DNA of 64,000 nt from Chlamydiota bacterium (GCA_022614855.1 JAKEHU010000008.1:1-64000); one strand, 5' to 3'. Positions 9,166-17,655 are shown, counted from the first letter of the stretch. Notes: generated by a model not told the origin, from the letters alone. Program-made: numbers and translations.

Positions 9166-9333
9166 TATACTCAAGTAAACTGAAGAATCGGCAAAACTCC
9201 TGCACCGCTTTCTTCACCTTTTTAATCAACTGCATCGACCATATGCAGCTTTCGCATATGGCCTGCTTCGCTGATCAAAAAATTGAAGCATCGGCATTGG
9301 TCTTTTGTCGATTTTTCAGTTTACTTGAGTATA
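9166..9333. repeat. Palindromic intergenic element, family B, copy 1
   Basis: 168-nt inverted repeat between the divergent P-type ATPase and gmhA genes. Ends are TATACTCAAGTAAACTG and CAGTTTACTTGAGTATA, perfectly complementary. The arms stay complementary with mismatches (AATCGGCAAAA against TTTTGTCGATT) to a central hairpin CATATGCAGCTTTCGCATATG at 9240-9260. Related copies are at 9931-10093 and 17492-17655. Confidence 0.9.
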
Positions 9334-9353
9334 TAATTACTCTTTATCATTCT

Positions 9354-9941
9354 ATGGAACAACATATTTTAAAATCTGTTGAAGAAGCAATTGTTGCAGT
9401 ACAACTGCTCAAACAGCCGCAAAGCATTGCCTTTATCAAAGAGGCGGCAAAATTTCTTGAACAATGTTTTAAAAAAGGTGGCAAACTTTTAATAGCAGGA
9501 AATGGGGGAAGTCTGTGCGATGCCATGCATTTTGCAGAAGAATTAACGGGAATTTTTCGAGCAAACAGACATGCCCTTCCAGCCATTGCCCTGTCCGATC
9601 CTGGCCATTTGACTTGTACAGCTAATGATTTAGGGTATGAAGGAGTTTTTTTAAGAGGGGTGCAAGCTTTTGGAAAGGCAGGGGATGTATTTATTTCTTT
9701 AACGACAAGTGGGAATTCAAAAAATCTTTTACTCGCTCTCGAAGAAGCAAAACAGAGAAAGCTTAAGACAATCTCCTTTTTAGGGAAAACGGGGGGGAAA
9801 ATGAAGGGCCTTTCTGATTTAGAATGGATTGTATCGGGGTTTGATTTTTCAGACCGAATTCAGGAAGCCCATATGACTGCCATCCACATTATCATTGAAA
9901 TGTTAGAAAAAAGATTATTTTACAATGCTATACCCGAGTAA
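9354..9941 (+). CDS. gmhA: Phosphoheptose isomerase (sedoheptulose 7-phosphate isomerase)
   Basis: 195 residues from ATG 9354, the usual GmhA length; the frame stays open upstream to 9243 but that part is the palindromic element. It carries a SIS domain with the phosphosugar motif AGNGGSLCDAMHFAEELTG and the LTTSGNS loop. GmhA makes D-glycero-D-manno-heptose 7-phosphate, the first step of ADP-heptose synthesis for lipopolysaccharide core. The next gene is lpxK, also an LPS gene. A second family-B palindromic element follows immediately; its left end overlaps the last codons. Confidence 0.93.
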   Translation: MEQHILKSVEEAIVAVQLLKQPQSIAFIKEAAKFLEQCFKKGGKLLIAGNGGSLCDAMHFAEELTGIFRANRHALPAIALSDPGHLTCTANDLGYEGVFLRGVQAFGKAGDVFISLTTSGNSKNLLLALEEAKQRKLKTISFLGKTGGKMKGLSDLEWIVSGFDFSDRIQEAHMTAIHIIIEMLEKRLFYNAIPE

Positions 9942-10093
9942 ACTAAAAAATTGGCAAAAACCCTTCACCATCTTCTTCACTTTTTTGATCAACTGCATCG
10001 ACCATATGCAGCTTCGCATCTGGCCTGCTTCGTTGATCAAAAGATTGAAGCGCCGGTATTGGCCTTTTGCCAATTTTTTAGTTTACTTGGGTA
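9931..10093. repeat. Palindromic intergenic element, family B, copy 2
   Basis: 163-nt inverted repeat. The left end TACCCGAGTAAACTAAAAAA overlaps the last codons of gmhA and the right end TTTTTTAGTTTACTTGGGTA runs into the lpxK start codon. The centre is CATATGCAGCTTCGCATCTG (10003-10022). Because the element has an open frame, lpxK could be read from as early as 9925. Confidence 0.9.
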
Positions 10094-11112
10094 TGAATAA
10101 AACCTCTCCTCTTTTGGAAAAACTACTTTTTATCGCTAGTTTAGGTTATCATAGAGCTATTGCATTGCGAAATTATGGCTATGACAAGGGAATTTTTGCA
10201 CAAAAACAGGCCCCCTTACCAATTGTCAGTGTTGGAAATATTGTAGCCGGCGGAGCAGGAAAAACCCCTGTTGTTGCCCGTTTAGCAAAAGAACTAGCTG
10301 CTTTTGGAAAAATTGCGATTCTCTCTCGAGGATATCGCTCGCAAAATGAAAAATCGGGTCGAATCTTGCAAGTGAATAGACAAATTTCACCTGCAGTATG
10401 TGGAGATGAACCCTATCTTCTCCATTTAAAACTACCTGAAGCAATGGTGTTTTCTGGGAAAAGTCGCACTCAGTCTGCCAATCTTGCTTTTGAGGCAGGA
10501 GCAAATCTCGCAATTTTAGATGATGGGATGCAACATCGAAAATTAAAGCGCGATTTTGAAATTGTTGTTTTTGATCGAATTGATTTTTCCCAACCGCACC
10601 ACTTCCTTCCAAGAGGATATTTGCGCGATTCATTTGATCGATTGAAAGAAGCAAACCTCATTATCGTCAATCGTGTGAGCAGTGAAGAGGAGTTGGAAAA
10701 GATAAAAAAAGAGTTTTTTAAAGAAAGCAGATGTCCCATTGTGGGTACATTCCCCAAGATTGCCAATGGAGAATGGATAAAAGGAAAAAAAATTGCGCTT
10801 TTTTGCGGAATTGGAAGGCCTCAAAGATTGTTGGATCTGTTGAGCGAATGGAAGGTCGATCTTGTTCACAGAATGTTGATAAAAGATCACGGCTCCTTTT
10901 CCGGAGAGCAGATTTTTGCATTTAGTGAAGAAGCGGTGAAAAAAGGAGCTGAATATCTTGTCTGTACACAAAAAGATTGGGTAAAGCTTCCCTCTAAACT
11001 TCAGCTTGCTCTTCCTCTGATTGCTTTAGAGATGGATTTGGAAGTGACAGCAAATGAAAAAAAATGGAATGAATTTATCTTTCTTATAAAAGAAAAGATG
11101 GAGAAAAAATGA
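10093..11112 (+). CDS. lpxK: Tetraacyldisaccharide 4'-kinase (lipid A)
   Basis: 339 residues from ATG 10093. LpxK phosphorylates the 4' position of the lipid A disaccharide at the inner membrane. Seen: the N-terminal LPIVSVGNIVAGGAGKTP segment holding the P-loop, then ILSRGYRSQ and ILDDGMQHRKLKRD, all hallmarks of the family. The frame is open upstream through the palindromic element, so a longer N-terminus is formally possible; I chose the ATG just past the element because its residues match the family start. The stop overlaps the next gene by 4 bp. Confidence 0.94.
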   Translation: MNKTSPLLEKLLFIASLGYHRAIALRNYGYDKGIFAQKQAPLPIVSVGNIVAGGAGKTPVVARLAKELAAFGKIAILSRGYRSQNEKSGRILQVNRQISPAVCGDEPYLLHLKLPEAMVFSGKSRTQSANLAFEAGANLAILDDGMQHRKLKRDFEIVVFDRIDFSQPHHFLPRGYLRDSFDRLKEANLIIVNRVSSEEELEKIKKEFFKESRCPIVGTFPKIANGEWIKGKKIALFCGIGRPQRLLDLLSEWKVDLVHRMLIKDHGSFSGEQIFAFSEEAVKKGAEYLVCTQKDWVKLPSKLQLALPLIALEMDLEVTANEKKWNEFIFLIKEKMEKK

Positions 11113-12317
11113 GCGAATTTAAAGTGACTTTGCCAAAACTAGGAGAAAGCATTGTCAATGCTACAGTTGTTCAGTGGTTTAAAAAGCCAGGAGAGTATGT
11201 AGAAAAAGATGAACCTCTTCTAGAAGTATCAACAGATAAAGTAAATAGTGAGATTCCCTCTCCCACAGCAGGAATTGTAAAAGCAATCTATGCACAGGTC
11301 GATCAAGAGATGAATGTAGGCGATACGCTTGCCTTGATTGTACAGGAAAAGAATTCGAATCAGAGAGAAGAGCCAATTGTTCAAAAAAAATCTACGCCAG
11401 TTCCTGAAACCAATTCAAGTGAGATGCAAGATTTCTTTTCTCCAGCTCTAATTCGCCTTGCACAGGAAAAAGGGGTGAGCTTAAGCGAACTAGAAAAAAT
11501 AAAGGGAACTGGCAGCGGTGGAAGAGTTACAAGAAGAGATCTCGAAGATCATTTAGAAAAAATGGCGAAAAAGGAAAATTGTCCGATGTATACACAAATG
11601 CAAACCGAAGGCGATGTGGAAAGAGTCAAGATGAGTGGAATGCGCAAAGCCATCGCAGAAAACATGGTCCGCTCTTTTTATGGGGCACCGCATGCTACAT
11701 TGATTACAGAAGTGGATGTGACGAACATTGTCAAGTTCATCAAAGAAAGAAAAGAATCCTTTCAAGAAAAATATGGAGCTAAACTCACCATTACAAGTTT
11801 TATCATTCGCGCCATTGCAAACGGTCTACAACAATTTCCTTTAATCAACTCTTCTTTAGAAAATGATACCATCGTGCTAAAGCGGTTTGTTCACTTAGGT
11901 ATTGCCGTGAGTGTTGAGCATGGCATTATCGTTCCCGTAATCAAAAATTGCCAAAAACTTACTCTGCCCGAAATTGCACTTGAAGTGCAAAACCTATCTT
12001 CCAAAGCAAGAAGTGGCAAACTCCAACCCGAAGATGTAAAAGAGGGAACAATCACACTCACCAATTTTGGCATGTCAGGCGTTTCCATCGGTATCCCGAT
12101 CATCCGTTTTCCTGAGGTTGCCATCATTGGAATGGGTAGCATCCAGAAAAAAGTAGTTGCCATGGATGATCAGACTTTTGCCATTCGTTCGATCATCAAT
12201 ATTTCCCTCACCTTCGACCATCGAGTCATCGATGGAATGTATGGCTGCGGCTTTTTAGCCGCCCTGAAAAAATACTTAGAAAAAGATTTAGAAGAAGAAC
12301 TAAATCATCATAAATGA
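11109..12317 (+). CDS. Dihydrolipoamide acyltransferase, E2 of a 2-oxoacid dehydrogenase
   Basis: 402 residues. Domain order: lipoyl domain (1-80; lipoylated Lys44 in EVSTDKVNSE), peripheral-subunit-binding domain (about 110-150, SPALIRLAQEKGVSLSELEK) and catalytic acyltransferase domain (about 175-400) with the HxxxDG motif in LTFDHRVIDGMYG. It transfers an acyl group from lipoate to CoA. The single lipoyl domain and STDKVNSE motif resemble SucB or branched-chain E2 more than classical AceF; the E1/E3 genes are not in the window, so the substrate is open. Overlaps lpxK by 4 bp (ATGA). Confidence 0.9.
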   Translation: MSEFKVTLPKLGESIVNATVVQWFKKPGEYVEKDEPLLEVSTDKVNSEIPSPTAGIVKAIYAQVDQEMNVGDTLALIVQEKNSNQREEPIVQKKSTPVPETNSSEMQDFFSPALIRLAQEKGVSLSELEKIKGTGSGGRVTRRDLEDHLEKMAKKENCPMYTQMQTEGDVERVKMSGMRKAIAENMVRSFYGAPHATLITEVDVTNIVKFIKERKESFQEKYGAKLTITSFIIRAIANGLQQFPLINSSLENDTIVLKRFVHLGIAVSVEHGIIVPVIKNCQKLTLPEIALEVQNLSSKARSGKLQPEDVKEGTITLTNFGMSGVSIGIPIIRFPEVAIIGMGSIQKKVVAMDDQTFAIRSIINISLTFDHRVIDGMYGCGFLAALKKYLEKDLEEELNHHK

Positions 12318-12384
12318 ATTTATAAAAAATTTCTTTTTTTAAAAGATTGAAATTTGTAAATTCTTGCGAATAAAAGATTCTAGC

Positions 12385-12964
12385 ATGAAAAGTGTAAAAT
12401 TGCTTTCTTTTATTCGATTAAATAAACAGTCAATTTTAACTCTAGTTTTAGCAATTTGCATTCTGTACCCGCATCTTTATTCAAGGGGTTATCAAATTGC
12501 TCATAAAGATGATGGATATTCTGATATGCTCAAAGAAGCTATCGAACTTTTTTGTGATCTGAAATATACAGAATCCTTGAGTAAATTTAATTTTGTCATA
12601 GCTGACTATACGAGTAATAAAGTTTCAGATAGAAATAGTGGTGCTAGAGACTAGTTTGATAGGCCAGATGGCCAAACTGCACCAGAGGTTGAGTCAAAAT
12701 TTGCATATCCCGATGAGAAAATTACTATTAAGGAATGCATTGAACGAGTTAAGGGTACAGGCGGATGCTTTAAGAGTAGGGATAGCTTGTTTAAAAAGAC
12801 GTGAAGTGGTTTTTTTATTGAATAAATTAATTTTTGATTTAGAAAATAAATGCATTAGATGTTGTGAAACTGGGAATTTCTGGACAAATTGTCTTTCCCC
12901 AATTGTTTCTAAATTAGAAAAATGGAGAATTTTTGGTATACCAAGCGATCCTGCGTGGGATTAA
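12385..12964 (+). pseudogene. Decayed membrane-anchored orphan gene
   Basis: From ATG 12385 a frame encodes a signal-anchor (SILTLVLAICILYPHLYS) and a soluble stretch, then stops at TAG 12652-12654. The same frame continues past the TAG with coding-like sequence (PDGQTAPEVESKFAYPDEK) to a TGA near 12801. The neighbouring frame, open from a GTG at 12638, then continues with coding-like sequence to 12964, ending PSDPAWD. I read this as one ancestral gene broken by a nonsense codon and a frameshift. An alternative is two short overlapping intact genes (12385-12654 and 12638-12964). No family recognised. Confidence 0.45.
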
Positions 12965-13484
12965 ATTATTAATTTTATTAATAGGAACCATTCTGTTTTC
13001 AAGTGATCTTGCTTATGGAGTAAATAAGCAAGAAGCTTCTATTTTTTTGGAAGTTTCCAAAGTGACAGTTATGCCTATAGTCATTAGCGGGAAAATTGAT
13101 AACCAGCGAATCAAGCAATTTATAGAAAAAAAGCTATCCTCTTTTGGAACTGTCATGCCAGATGATCCGCAAAATTTTGGGAAAATTAATAGTGTTTTGA
13201 AAATTATGATTGGCCCCATAGCTGAAGAAGACAATCACAAACAAGCAAAATATTTTCCTGTGATTTCTATATCAATGACTCTTTTAACAAAAGCTTCTTT
13301 AAAATCTGATAAACAAGAGCCGATTTTGGGGTTGGTGTGGGAAAAACAAGGATACATTGGTACTAATAGTCCTGATCTTGAAGTATTATTGGAAAAACAA
13401 ATCGATACATATTTTTCTGATCTTTTTTCAAAGTATCGAGATGTATCAATAAAACCAGTTTTTTTTATTCTAAAAAATCTCTAA
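12933..13484 (+). CDS. Hypothetical exported protein
   Basis: About 183 residues if started at the TTG at 12933; no good ATG is present near the front. The N-terminus has a signal-peptide-like segment (GIKLLILLIGTILFSSDLAYG), followed by a mixed alpha/beta soluble region. No catalytic motif or family recognised. It overlaps the decayed orphan gene, suggesting the two once formed an operon, and is followed by a very AT-rich gap of about 55 nt. The unusual start leaves its translation uncertain. Confidence 0.5.
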   Translation: MVYQAILRGIKLLILLIGTILFSSDLAYGVNKQEASIFLEVSKVTVMPIVISGKIDNQRIKQFIEKKLSSFGTVMPDDPQNFGKINSVLKIMIGPIAEEDNHKQAKYFPVISISMTLLTKASLKSDKQEPILGLVWEKQGYIGTNSPDLEVLLEKQIDTYFSDLFSKYRDVSIKPVFFILKNL

Positions 13485-13540
13485 TTTATTCTATTATTAT
13501 TTCATTAATAAAACTAAATAATTTAAATTAATGGTGGAAT

Positions 13541-13960
13541 ATGACAATTTCATTTGAAAAAAAATTAGTTGCAGTGATGAACGAAAAGATCGAAATGGGC
13601 ATTGCTCTGAATGCCTTAGCTCATATGTGTATTGGATTTGGAGCATCGATTGGAAAAGAGACTTTACGTTTATTAAATTTTGTAGATGCCAATGGAGGAG
13701 ATCATCCCAATATTTCAGAGATGCCCTTCATTATCTTAAAAGCAAATTCCAACAAAATCAAAACGCTCAGACAATCTGCGAAAACAGCAGGAATGGATTT
13801 TGTTGATTTCACTGATACAATGACAGTGGGAACCTATCTTGAACAATTAGAAAGAACAAAACAGACAAAAGAGGAAAATCTGATTTATTATGGCATTGTA
13901 CTTTTTGGGAAATGGGAAGAAGTGAGTCAACTGACGAAAAAATTTTCCTTATGGAAATGA
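13541..13960 (+). CDS. DUF2000 family protein
   Basis: 139 residues. The pattern KKLVAVMNEKIEMGIALNALAHM, the YPxL-like region around SEMPFIILKANSNKIKTLRQ and the LIYYGIVLFGKWEEVSQLTKKFSLW ending match the DUF2000 family, which has a peptidyl-tRNA-hydrolase-like fold and no settled function. A ribosome-binding-like GGTGG precedes the ATG. It overlaps the next gene by 4 bp (ATGA), so the two are translationally coupled. Confidence 0.75.
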   Translation: MTISFEKKLVAVMNEKIEMGIALNALAHMCIGFGASIGKETLRLLNFVDANGGDHPNISEMPFIILKANSNKIKTLRQSAKTAGMDFVDFTDTMTVGTYLEQLERTKQTKEENLIYYGIVLFGKWEEVSQLTKKFSLWK

Positions 13961-14325
13961 AGAATAAGATGAAAAATTTAGCCCCTGATATCATAAGAAA
14001 AAGATTTCTGATCGAAGGCTACTATGAGATAGAAGTGGATGAGCAAAAAATCAAAGAATTTTTCTCTCATCTTTGCAAGAAACTCAACCTTCGCATGTAT
14101 GGAAAACCCATTATCTTTTCGCCCAGTGGAATGGGAAAAGGGGAAAATCAAGGATATGATGCATTTGTTCCACTTATCGATTCTGGTATTTCTTTATATG
14201 TATGGTCCAGCAAAAAATTCCTCTCCTGTGTGATTTATACTTGTAAAGATTTTGAAGAAAAAGCTGCTTTAAAAGAGACAAAGCAATTTTTTAGAATGGC
14301 TAAAATTGCATCTGCAGCTTTTTAG
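13957..14325 (+). CDS. S-adenosylmethionine-decarboxylase-like protein
   Basis: 122 residues from the ATGA overlap with the DUF2000 gene. The segment GYDAFVPLIDSGISLYVW, followed by SCVIYTCKDFEEKAAL, resembles the core of bacterial AdoMet decarboxylases (SpeH), where a Ser becomes the pyruvoyl group and a Cys lies 20 residues later. Here Ser76 and Cys96 keep that spacing, but the residue five after the Ser, normally His, is Tyr81. The protein may be a divergent decarboxylase or a homologue with another reaction. Similarity is my reading of motifs, not a search result. Confidence 0.55.
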   Translation: MKNKMKNLAPDIIRKRFLIEGYYEIEVDEQKIKEFFSHLCKKLNLRMYGKPIIFSPSGMGKGENQGYDAFVPLIDSGISLYVWSSKKFLSCVIYTCKDFEEKAALKETKQFFRMAKIASAAF

Positions 14326-14376
14326 AATTATCAATAACTTATAAAATTTACTTCCTTGTTTTTTAATATTCAAATT

Positions 14377-14397
14377 ATATACCTTATAAAGGTATAT
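14377..14397. promoter_or_regulatory. Candidate HigA operator
   Basis: A palindrome with perfect 9-bp arms, ATATACCTT and AAGGTATAT, separated by 3 nt and lying 23 nt before the higB start. Antitoxins of this class bind such palindromes over their own promoter, so autoregulation of higBA is the natural inference. Confidence 0.6.
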
Positions 14398-14420
14398 AAG
14401 AAGAATAGGACCTTATTTTA

Positions 14421-14707
14421 ATGGTAATTCGCTCCTTTAAAGATCATGAGGTCGAAGCCTTTTTTAAAAGAGGTCTCAGGTTTCGAAAAAAAGGATGGGA
14501 TCAGGTCTACGGAATTGTGAGAAGAAAGCTTGACATGTTACATTACGCGAAAGAACTCAATGATTTACGTTCCCCTCCTAATAATAGACTAGAGAGCTTA
14601 AAGGGAGATTTAAAAGGACTTTACAGCATTCGATTAATGATCAGTGGCGCATTGTATTTGGATGGGATCACGAGCCATTTAATGTGTATATCATGGACTA
14701 CCATTAA
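14421..14707 (+). pseudogene. higB: HigB/RelE-family toxin, frameshifted
   Basis: From ATG 14421 the first 70 or so codons match HigB (MVIRSFKDHEVEAFFKRG ... LESLKGDLKGLYSIR). At about 14631-14636 the frame must change by one base to read the conserved C-terminus NDQWRIVFGWDHEPFNVYIM DYH, ending at TAA 14705-14707, just before the AAGGAG site of higA. Without a shift the frame runs on into higA with an unrelated tail. The simplest reading is a one-base deletion inactivating the ribosome-dependent RNase toxin. A sequencing error is the main alternative. Confidence 0.8.
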
Positions 14708-14718
14708 GGAGAAAAATT

Positions 14719-15024
14719 ATGAAACGAAAACCAACCTCTCCTGGAGAAATCCTTTTTGAAGAATTCCTCATCCCCTTAGGAATGACACAAAAAGAATTGG
14801 CTGAATACCTAAAATGTGACTATAAAGTTATCAATCGAATTATAAATGAAAAAGCAAGCGTAAGTCCAGAGATGGCAATAAAGTTAGGAGCTGCTTTTAA
14901 TACAACTCCTACTTTTTGGCTTAATGCTCAAATGGCAATAGATTTATGGAAACTCCGTGCACAAAAACCAAAGATTCGTCACTTAATTCATCGTCGACGT
15001 CTCGCAAAAAAGCTTTATCAATGA
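14719..15024 (+). CDS. higA: HigA-family antitoxin, XRE helix-turn-helix
   Basis: 101 residues. It starts PTSPGEILFEEFLIPLGMTQ, the HigA N-terminal pattern, followed by the helix-turn-helix (KELAEYLKCDYKVINRIINE) and NTTPTFWLNAQMAIDLW. HigA neutralises HigB and represses the operon. The AAGGAG ribosome-binding site overlaps the stop of the intact-frame higB reading. Since higB is frameshifted, this antitoxin may now act only as a repressor or protect against related toxins. Confidence 0.92.
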   Translation: MKRKPTSPGEILFEEFLIPLGMTQKELAEYLKCDYKVINRIINEKASVSPEMAIKLGAAFNTTPTFWLNAQMAIDLWKLRAQKPKIRHLIHRRRLAKKLYQ

Positions 15025-15039
15025 GAATTATTGAGCTCT

Positions 15040-16485
15040 TTACCCTTCAGCGGAAGAAAATCCTGCTTTTTTATCTATGAGATAGAGGTTTTCCGCTTTA
15101 ATCACATCAAAGCCATGATCGAGCAAGGCTTGCCAGGTTTCTGGAAGTTGCTTTGGATTGACAGGATGGCTTTTTTCTTTGTGCATATACCTGCATCGCC
15201 ACTGTTCGATGCAAAAGGTTTCTGGTTGGCCTTCGGGCCAAGTGCGGACACCGCGATTTGTGATCATCGTTAATTTTAATGGGGTCTTTAGATGGAGAAG
15301 TTGTGACTGCAGCTTCTCTTTATCTAATTTGGAATAGAGGAAAAGATCGATTCCGACGAGTTCTCTTTTAGGTTCAGGAGGAGTATGGCTTGGGATGGCC
15401 ATTGTAAATTTTTCCGAACTTTTGTAGGAAGCAGGCTTTAATTTGCTCGGTTTTTTTCCTAAAAATTTACAGACAGCTAATGCAAATTCCTTTGTACCGA
15501 CTTTTTTTTTGCTCTTTCCTTCTTTGTAAATATCATAGGTATGGATCCCCGCTTCAATTGTGCACAGCCATGCATTGTGAATGCGCTCTGCAATTTCTAT
15601 TTCTCCAAGATGAAGTAGCATTAAGATGGAAGCTTGGATGAGTCCGGAGGGATTTGCCACATTTTGTCCTGCGCGCTTAGGTGCTGACCCATGGATCGCC
15701 TCAAACATGCAACCAAAGTCACCAATGTTTGCTGAACCCCCCATGCCAATGGAGCCTGAAATTTGCGCTGCCACATCTGATAAAATGTCCCCGTATAAAT
15801 TTGGTAAAACAATAACTTCAAAAACCTCTGGTGTGTCGGCGAGCTTTGCAGCTCCAATGTCTACGATCCAATGTTCTTTTGTAATATCGGGATATTCAAT
15901 TGCAATTTCATCGAAAACTTTGTGAAAGAGTCCGTCAGAAAACTTCATGATATTGTCTTTGGTAAAGCAGGTAACTGTTTTTCTTCTATGATGGCGGGCA
16001 TATTCAAAAGCATAGCGGATGATTTTTTCAGATCCAGGTCTTGAAATGATTTTAATCGATTCGCAAACCTGAGGGGTTTGCTGATATTCAATGCCAGTAT
16101 ACAAGTCTTCTTCATTTTCTCTGACAATCACAAGATCCATTTTTGGATGTTTCGTATCGACAAAGGGATAGTAAGAGGAGCAAGGTCTTACATTTGCAAA
16201 AAGTCCAAGAGTTGTGCGTACGGTAACATTTAAACTTTTGAATCCACCGCCTTGGGGAGTGGTGATTGGTGCTTTCAAAAATGCTTTTGTATTTCGAATG
16301 ATATCCCAAGTAGAGGATTCAATTCCGGTAGGATGTCCCTTCAAGTAGACTTTTTCTCCAATTTCTACAACATGAAATGCAAAATTAGCGCCTGCTTCCT
16401 TTAAAATGAGGAGAGTCGCTTCCATGATTTCAGGGCCAATTCCGTCTCCATATGCAACGCTAATTGGAATTTTTCTACTTGTCAT
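15040..16485 (-). CDS. icd: Isocitrate dehydrogenase, long (Thermus/Rickettsia) type
   Basis: 481 residues. Seen: AYGDGIGPEIM at the N-terminus, the phosphate/substrate loop region KSLNVTVRTTLGLFANVRP, VRENEEDLYTGIEY and the family signature NLYGDILSDVAAQISGSIGM. A C-terminal extension of about 130 residues beyond the usual fold is typical of the Thermus/Rickettsia subtype. It oxidises isocitrate to 2-oxoglutarate. The gene is convergent with higA and divergent from kdsD, with about 34 nt between the two starts. Confidence 0.92.
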   Translation of the reverse strand: MTSRKIPISVAYGDGIGPEIMEATLLILKEAGANFAFHVVEIGEKVYLKGHPTGIESSTWDIIRNTKAFLKAPITTPQGGGFKSLNVTVRTTLGLFANVRPCSSYYPFVDTKHPKMDLVIVRENEEDLYTGIEYQQTPQVCESIKIISRPGSEKIIRYAFEYARHHRRKTVTCFTKDNIMKFSDGLFHKVFDEIAIEYPDITKEHWIVDIGAAKLADTPEVFEVIVLPNLYGDILSDVAAQISGSIGMGGSANIGDFGCMFEAIHGSAPKRAGQNVANPSGLIQASILMLLHLGEIEIAERIHNAWLCTIEAGIHTYDIYKEGKSKKKVGTKEFALAVCKFLGKKPSKLKPASYKSSEKFTMAIPSHTPPEPKRELVGIDLFLYSKLDKEKLQSQLLHLKTPLKLTMITNRGVRTWPEGQPETFCIEQWRCRYMHKEKSHPVNPKQLPETWQALLDHGFDVIKAENLYLIDKKAGFSSAEG

Positions 16486-16519
16486 CTACGACCCACCAAA
16501 TTATTCTATCTTAAATTCT

Positions 16520-17491
16520 ATGGCGCAATTAATTCAAAGCCTCTTTGAAGAGCAAAAAGAGTATATTAACCATTTTTTCAACCATGTTGATGCTGATCAA
16601 ATGGAAGAATTTTTTCAAATCTGTCTTGCTTGCACAGGCATGATCATTTTCACAGGAGTGGGGAAAAGTGGAATTGTAGCAGAGAAAATTGCCGCTACGT
16701 TGATTTCAACCGGAACAAGAGCGCTGTATCTTCCACCGACAAATTTTCTCCATGGAGATTTGGGGATTGTCACAAGTGAGGATCTAGTTATTCTACTCAG
16801 CAAAAGCGGAGATACAGAAGAGCTTTTAGAAATCGTTCCTTTTTTTAGACAGAAAAAGGCAAAAATTCTCTCTGTTGTCTCTCATGATCAGAGCCGTTTG
16901 GAAAAAATAACAGATTTTACTATCCATCTTCCTGTTAAAAAAGAACTTTGTCCCTTTGATCTTGCTCCTACAACTTCCACTGCCGTGCAACTCTTATTTG
17001 GAGATCTTCTTGCCACTGCTCTCATGCGTGCAAAGGGAATTGGCGTGGAAGAATATGCATCAAATCATCCTTCTGGTGCGATTGGAAGAAAATTGAAAAT
17101 GACGCTTCGTGTAGAAGAAATCATGTTAAAAGGTAAACAGATTCCTCTCTGTTTTCCAAAAACAAAATTGGTTGATGCATTGATGGAATTATCGAATAAA
17201 AAATGTGGTTGTCTGCTCATCGCAAATGAAGCGAGAGATCTTTTGGGAATTTTTACAGACGGAGATTTGCGCCGCTCACTTCAAGTTGATGGACCAAAAG
17301 TATTAGAAAAAACCATGGAAACTCTCATGGTAAAATCCCCTATTACAATTGAAAAAAATCTTTTTGCTTGGGATGCGGCACGAATCATGCAAAAAGATCC
17401 CAAAAAGTGGGTCATGGTTGCACCTGTTTTGGAAAAAAATAAAGTAGTAGGAATTATTCGAATGCACGATATCATCCAAGCTGGGGGCTAA
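16520..17491 (+). CDS. kdsD: Arabinose-5-phosphate isomerase
   Basis: 323 residues from ATG 16520. A SIS domain (about 25-170, with TGVGKSGIVAEKIAATLISTGT and LLSKSGDTEELLE) is followed by NHPSGAIGRKL and two CBS domains (about 205-320), the KdsD/KpsF/GutQ architecture. It converts ribulose 5-phosphate to arabinose 5-phosphate, the first step toward Kdo for lipopolysaccharide. The frame is open 38 codons upstream into the icd gene, but ATG 16520 matches family length. A family-B palindrome begins at its stop codon. Confidence 0.93.
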   Translation: MAQLIQSLFEEQKEYINHFFNHVDADQMEEFFQICLACTGMIIFTGVGKSGIVAEKIAATLISTGTRALYLPPTNFLHGDLGIVTSEDLVILLSKSGDTEELLEIVPFFRQKKAKILSVVSHDQSRLEKITDFTIHLPVKKELCPFDLAPTTSTAVQLLFGDLLATALMRAKGIGVEEYASNHPSGAIGRKLKMTLRVEEIMLKGKQIPLCFPKTKLVDALMELSNKKCGCLLIANEARDLLGIFTDGDLRRSLQVDGPKVLEKTMETLMVKSPITIEKNLFAWDAARIMQKDPKKWVMVAPVLEKNKVVGIIRMHDIIQAGG

Positions 17492-17655
17492 TACTCAAGT
17501 GAATTGAAAAATCGACAAAAGGCCAATACCGGAGCTTCAATTTTTTGATCAACGAAACAGGCCATATGCGAAGCTGCATATGGTCGATGCAGCTGATAAA
17601 AAAAGTGAAGAAGACGGTGCAGGGATTTTACCGATTTTTCAATTTATTTGAGTAT
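17492..17655. repeat. Palindromic intergenic element, family B, copy 3
   Basis: 164-nt inverted repeat filling the gap between kdsD and nhaD. Ends TACTCAAGTGAATTGAAAAA and TTTTTCAATTTATTTGAGTA. It is in reverse orientation relative to copies 1 and 2: its left arm (AATCGACAAAAGGCCAATAC) matches the complement of their right arms. The central hairpin is CATATGCGAAGCTGCATATG (17563-17582). Confidence 0.9.

Noticed and set aside
9243-9353. N-terminal extension of gmhA through the palindromic element
   Set aside because: The extension is encoded by repeat DNA and does not fit the family length; ATG 9354 gives a normal 195-residue GmhA.
9166-17655. CRISPR array
   Set aside because: The repeated units are long inverted repeats between different genes, not short direct repeats with spacers.
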